DNA of 10,486 bases, taken from the NCBI GenBank assembly GCA_015680635.1, contig JAABOA010000958.1:1-10486 (forward strand), read 5' to 3'. The stretch comes from Lunasporangiospora selenospora (taxonomy: Eukaryota > Mortierellomycota > Mortierellomycetes > Mortierellales > Mortierellaceae). Each line of letters begins with the position of its first letter. Positions within the stretch are counted from its first letter, which is position 1. Below are positions 7,515 to 10,486 of the stretch, one piece after another. A program made the position numbers and the translations under genes. Below the pieces are notes generated by a model. That model was not told the origin of the DNA. It did not search any database and worked only from the letters and a program-made list of their open reading frames with translations.

Positions 7515-7743
7515 CCCACCCTTTATACCACTGGCAAGTATCTATTTGACAGAAAGAAGACCCTCCAACGGTTAACTGAACAATAGAGCGTGAGAGAAAA
7601 GATCCTGGCGGGTTGTAGTCTAATCCTCCATCATATAACAGGTGTTCTTTCGATCATCCGAAATCTCCCTCTCAACCGCCTCTCCCTCCTTCCACCCTCG
7701 TTTTTTTCCCGCTAATTCCCATCCATTTGTTCGTCCAGAGTGA
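7515..7743 (+). promoter_or_regulatory. Putative promoter and leader of TERT
   Basis: This short interval separates the sulfotransferase polyadenylation signal from the TERT start. It includes pyrimidine-rich sequence at 7665-7712 (CTCCCTCTC and related) just ahead of the start. No TATA box or known telomerase regulatory site could be identified. Confidence 0.35.
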
Positions 7744-10447
7744 ATGAATGGAAAGATGTCGGGAGCATTGGTTGCACAATCTGGATCACAATCATCCATT
7801 GCCAATGCTGTTCTCTTGACTTTGTTTCCCAGGGTCTGCCGACTGCACGAGTTCATCGAGTGTTACCTGAATGATCCGATCGAGATCATTCGTGAGACTG
7901 ATGCGATCGAGTACAAAGAGCTGCTTCGTAACACACTGGTTGGCATTTCCACGCCGATTCCCACAGTAAAGCCTTTGTTGGGCCGATCCGAGCTGGCTTC
8001 GAGCTTGGTGTTGAAGCAGGATGAGGTGGGGAACATTTGATCTCTTCCTATCCGACTCGCGTCCACACAGAAGTGAGTTGTGGACTAAAATGCTCTCTTT
8101 GAAATAGATTGTCGACCTTGCCATCAACAGAACTTGTCCACGGACGCGTAGTCTGTACGAGACCTCGCCGAATATCCTCGCGACTGGATACAATAATGTA
8201 TGGCTATCGTCGCATTGTATCTTCCTTTTTTTTTTGACAAGGTCCTGCTTCTACTTTTTATCACATCTGACTCTTTTGACCTCTCTCGAGGCTTCGCTTT
8301 AACTCTTTTAGTCAAGAAGATATGTCAACAGTCTTCCCGAAAGATATTTTCCCAACACATTGGAGTCTTTTGTTCGAACCCCACTCTGGCAGACCTTGCT
8401 CGAAAGGCAAGAAATTCTTTTTTGTCCGGTCGTCATCTGGCTTCATTAGTACAAGTGGAGCCACTCCCTATTTCCAAAGCGATCTGAGGAGAATAATAAC
8501 CAAATTTTCAAACGGAAATAGGATCGGCAAGAACGCCATGTTGCTGATCCTGACAAAAACCTCATTGTTTGCTGCGTTGCCCAACAATTGTTATTGTCAG
8601 ATCACAGGTCCACCCGTCAGCGAGCAACCCATGCGAAGGAAACCTCTAAAGAGACCTATATTGATGACTCTTTCTTCCAAGAGACGAAAGCATCCACGAC
8701 TAGATCTATTACCCAATCTCAGCCAACAGCCAACACTTGCTTCGGCCGTCAATCCAACGTTGTCTCTTTCAGCCATGGATTGCGCACCAATAAGTGTCGG
8801 CGGATCTATGGTGGAGATACAAAGTTCACAGATATCGGCCGTGGACACGAGTTTTGAAAGCAGCACCACCAATTCACAACTGACCTCGGACAAGACTCGG
8901 CGAAAGTCTCGACAAAAATCTCAACAAAGATCTCGACAGAAATCTCTACGGAAAAGGAGCAGCCCTCCTGGCCATCCACTTGGTGATCAGGAACAACCAA
9001 CTCTTTCGACCATCCTTTTCCATCGTTCCAAAATCCTTTATGTGAGCCAATACCGGAAGGAGGACAGGATGCTAGTTGGGCCATTTAATACCCACCGTAA
9101 GCTTTACACTGTCGGTCCCCCCCCCCCTCCCCTTTAATTTTTTTTTCTTGGATGAATGGCAATCTTGGTAAAACAATGACCAGGCTTATTGCCTTTTCAC
9201 ATCACTTTTTCTTGTAAACATAGTTGATCGAGACCATTTGACAGAATTCCATGTATTGGCCCAACTCCATCGTATGTTTCCCACACAATTTGGTCTCCCT
9301 GGCATCTTTGACTCATCTACTCCAGGTCAGAAGCCATACTTGAGTACAACCACACCGACAGGCCGCTCCTCATTTCGAGCGGATCAAGAACAGTCCAAGA
9401 AAAAGGGCAAAAGTGTGCCGTGGCGGCTCCGAGAGATGCGGTCCTTGGTTGAGAAGATGCTCGAGAAGAACCGACAGTGTAAACACCATATCCTACTCCG
9501 ATACTACTGTCCTGTCAAGGTGCATATGAAGCCAAATACCGTTATGTGGATTGTGTACAAGAATATGGGTGCGGAATGAATAGGATGAATTTACCTTTCC
9601 TTCACTTTTATTTCGAGTAGAGGATTGACGATCCGGGTATTCTGCAGGACGAGGATCAATGGCCAACTGATTTGTTGCGCTCTTGTTCGACATTTGACGA
9701 GGCATGTCTTTTTTTTTCTGGATCAACACGATGGACATTATGCTTTTTCCTTTCGGATAAACTTGGATAATTAACAGCAACAACATTTGATTCCATAACC
9801 CCCTCCCCCTCTTCCTCACAGGTAACCTCGTTTGTGCACGCAGTCGTCAAAAAGGTGATCCCGATCAAGATGTTTGGATCCAAAGAGAATCGAGCCCTTA
9901 TTTTAAGAAGTAAGATTGATCTCAATATCGCCCAAAAGTGCTTCCAAGTTTCATGGTTCTAAAAAATAATACTTACTCCTCTTGGAACCTTGGTGGCGAT
10001 GCGATGTGCCAATCAATAGACATGACAAGGTTCATTCGTCTTCGCAAGTTTGAGACGCTGTCGTTGCACTATGTCTTACAAGGGTTCAAAGTGAAGCAAT
10101 GTGGATGGCTCTTGGACCCTCGATTACGCTCTGTGGGAAACAGCAGTTGTGATAACAGTTTCAGCAGCAGCGGTATCTCTGGCAACCTCAGTAACTTGGA
10201 CAATAGCTTTAGTAGTGCCAACCACAGTTTTAGCGGTGCTAACAACAGCTTTAGCAGCGCCAACGACAGCTTTAGCAGCGTTGGCTTTGACAGCAGCTTT
10301 AGTAGTGTCAACAATAGCTTTAGCAGCACCAGTAGTAGTGGCAACCATGTTTCGCATATCCCTCCGTCGGCCGCGAACAAACAATACGAAATTCTTTGCG
10401 AGTTTGTGTATTGGCTCTTTGACAGTTTTCTAACCTCTTTGATCCAG
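7744..10447 (+). CDS. TERT: Telomerase reverse transcriptase, 5' part (TEN domain, linker, most of the RNA-binding domain)
   Basis: TERT copies the telomerase RNA template onto chromosome ends. Proposed exons are 7744-8025, 8108-8197, 8312-8406, 8522-9096, 9224-about 9519, 9621-9701, 9822-9909 and 10020-10447: 1935 nt, 645 codons, all phases consistent. TEN domain: LFPRVCRLHEFIECYL, PNILATGY (115-122), YFPNTLESF with LWQTLLERIG (136-158) and CYCQITGPP (179-187), which align with human NVLAFGF, YLPNTV, WGLLLRRVG and YQVCGPP. A basic disordered linker runs to about 325. The RNA-binding domain shows SKILYVSQY, CKHHILLRYYCP (433-444), VTSFVHAVVKKVIP with the MFGSKENR element, FIRLRKFETLSL, CGWL (530-533) and EILCEFVYWLF. 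A repeat-rich insert sits between the last two. Introns 3 and 6 use GC donors. Exon 5/6 joining is the least certain. Reverse-transcriptase motifs 1, 2 and A-E lie past the next donor (GTAAGC, 10448). ATG 7756 is an alternative start. Confidence 0.92.
8407..8521 (+). other. TERT intron 3, GC-AG type
   Basis: Conserved protein must pass from LWQTLLE into RIGKN across a frame change. The exact join is AAAG|GCAAGA at the donor and AAATAG|GATC at the acceptor, which rebuilds Arg156 as AG+G. AG|GCAAG is the standard form of a GC donor. No GT at a phase-compatible position would keep the conserved residues. Length is 115 nt. Confidence 0.75.
8901..8957 (+). repeat. 12-nt degenerate tandem repeat encoding a basic KSRQ-like stretch in the TERT linker
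   Basis: Units resembling TCTCGACAAAAA repeat at a 12-nt spacing and give RKSRQKSQQRSRQKSLRK in the TERT linker. The stretch is highly basic and Gln/Ser-rich, so it could be a nuclear localisation signal or a nucleic-acid contact. Linkers of this region are poorly conserved in TERT proteins generally. Confidence 0.7.
9702..9821 (+). other. TERT intron 6, GC-AG type (tentative)
   Basis: The coding frame FDE must meet VTSFVHAVV in phase 0. The donor at that point reads GAG|GCATGT and the acceptor CCTCACAG|GTAACC. The nearby GT (9706) would leave phase 1 and break the RNA-binding-domain frame. The pyrimidine-rich acceptor is strong. Length is 120 nt. Confidence 0.6.
10139..10348 (+). repeat. 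In-frame 21-nt degenerate repeat (N-x-S-F-S-S-A) within the TERT RNA-binding domain
   Basis: Seven-codon units read DNSFSSA (10199-10219), NHSFSGA (10220-10240), NNSFSSA (10241-10261), NDSFSSV (10262-10282), a lengthened GFDSSFSSV (10283-10309) and NNSFSST (10310-10330), flanked by weaker copies (NSSCDNSFSSSG at 10139-10174, and Ser/Gly/Asn to 10348). The array lies between CGWL and EILCEFVYWLF, where human TERT has only about 20 residues. Codons vary between units mostly at third positions (AGC/AGT, AAC/AAT, GCC/GCT), while Phe and the flanking Ser stay fixed. Confidence 0.85.
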
Positions 10448-10486
10448 GTAAGCTCATTGCAAGCAAAAAAAAAAAAAAAAAAAAAA
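10448..10486 (+). other. Start of TERT intron 8, ending in an A22 tract at the window edge
   Basis: A good donor (CAG|GTAAGC) closes exon 8 in phase 0 after the conserved helix ending FLTSLIQ. The visible intron is only 39 nt and ends in 22 consecutive A (10465-10486). The tract coincides with the edge of the window and may mark an assembly stop in a homopolymer. It is not a poly(A) tail, because it follows an intron donor in mid-gene. Confidence 0.6.

Noticed and set aside
8073-8078. GTGAGT as the donor of TERT intron 1
   Set aside because: The consensus is excellent, but the coding frame already stops at 8038-8040, and the intron to 8107 would be only 35 nt. The phase-0 GT at 8026 keeps the frame into IVDLAINR.
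8370-8395. GTTCGAACC, like a tRNA T-loop
   Set aside because: The flanks do not pair as a T stem, and no acceptor, D or anticodon arm fits. It is TERT coding sequence (Phe-Val-Arg-Thr).
8322-8521. Single long frame 8322-9137 taken as one unspliced exon
   Set aside because: Between 8322 and 8406 the conserved TERT residues (YFPNTL, LWQTLLE) are in another frame. The long frame is only genuine from 8522 to 9096; its start is a chance ATG and its end runs into an intron with a poly-Pro tail.
10101-10433. Ala/Val-rich and Leu-rich ORFs on both strands at the right end
   Set aside because: They are other-frame readings of the NSFSSA repeat array; the TERT frame explains the sequence.

Overview
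This is eukaryotic nuclear DNA. Its two largest genes are broken by eight or more short introns (about 80-210 nt) with GT or GC donors and YAG acceptors, the promoters are pyrimidine-rich, and a Helitron-type transposon has decayed in place. Short introns plus a Helitron suggest a filamentous fungus, possibly an early-diverging Mucoromycota/Mortierella-like lineage. That placement is inference and was not tested.

Left part (1-2800). The minus strand carries the first 58 codons of a gene that runs off the left edge (176 to 1), with a leader ORF and a TATA-like element upstream. A gene-poor stretch follows, with a 15-nt tandem repeat, a compound trinucleotide microsatellite (1183-1242) and a 51-codon plus-strand ORF that begins with a clean signal peptide (1294-1449). 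On the minus strand, 1698-2100 resembles the C-terminal end of signal recognition particle subunit SRP68, but it lacks a conserved block and a usable splice donor, so it looks like a broken copy. A minus-strand intron-like structure at 2591-2717 joins two unrecognised ORF pieces.

Middle part (2819-4467). This is a relic of a Helitron RepHel protein on the plus strand. Part of the N-terminal Helitron-like domain and the C-terminal half of the Pif1-type helicase remain. Frameshifts and stops run throughout, and the Rep (HUH) nuclease and helicase motifs I-III are missing.

Right part (5172-10447). Two plus-strand genes lie head to tail, 409 bp apart. The first is a five-exon type II membrane (Golgi-type) sulfotransferase of 517 residues, whose 5' and 3' PAPS-binding motifs have both lost their key residues. 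The second is the 5' part of telomerase reverse transcriptase (TERT), reconstructed as eight exons and 645 residues. It covers the TEN domain, linker and most of the RNA-binding domain; the catalytic motifs lie beyond the window edge. The TERT reconstruction uses two GC-AG introns and contains an in-frame Asn/Ser/Phe repeat inside the RNA-binding domain. The window ends in an A22 tract inside the next TERT intron, which may be a contig break. I see no functional link between the genes. The strongest points for follow-up are the TERT repeat insertion, the GC-AG introns and the apparently cofactor-blind sulfotransferase.
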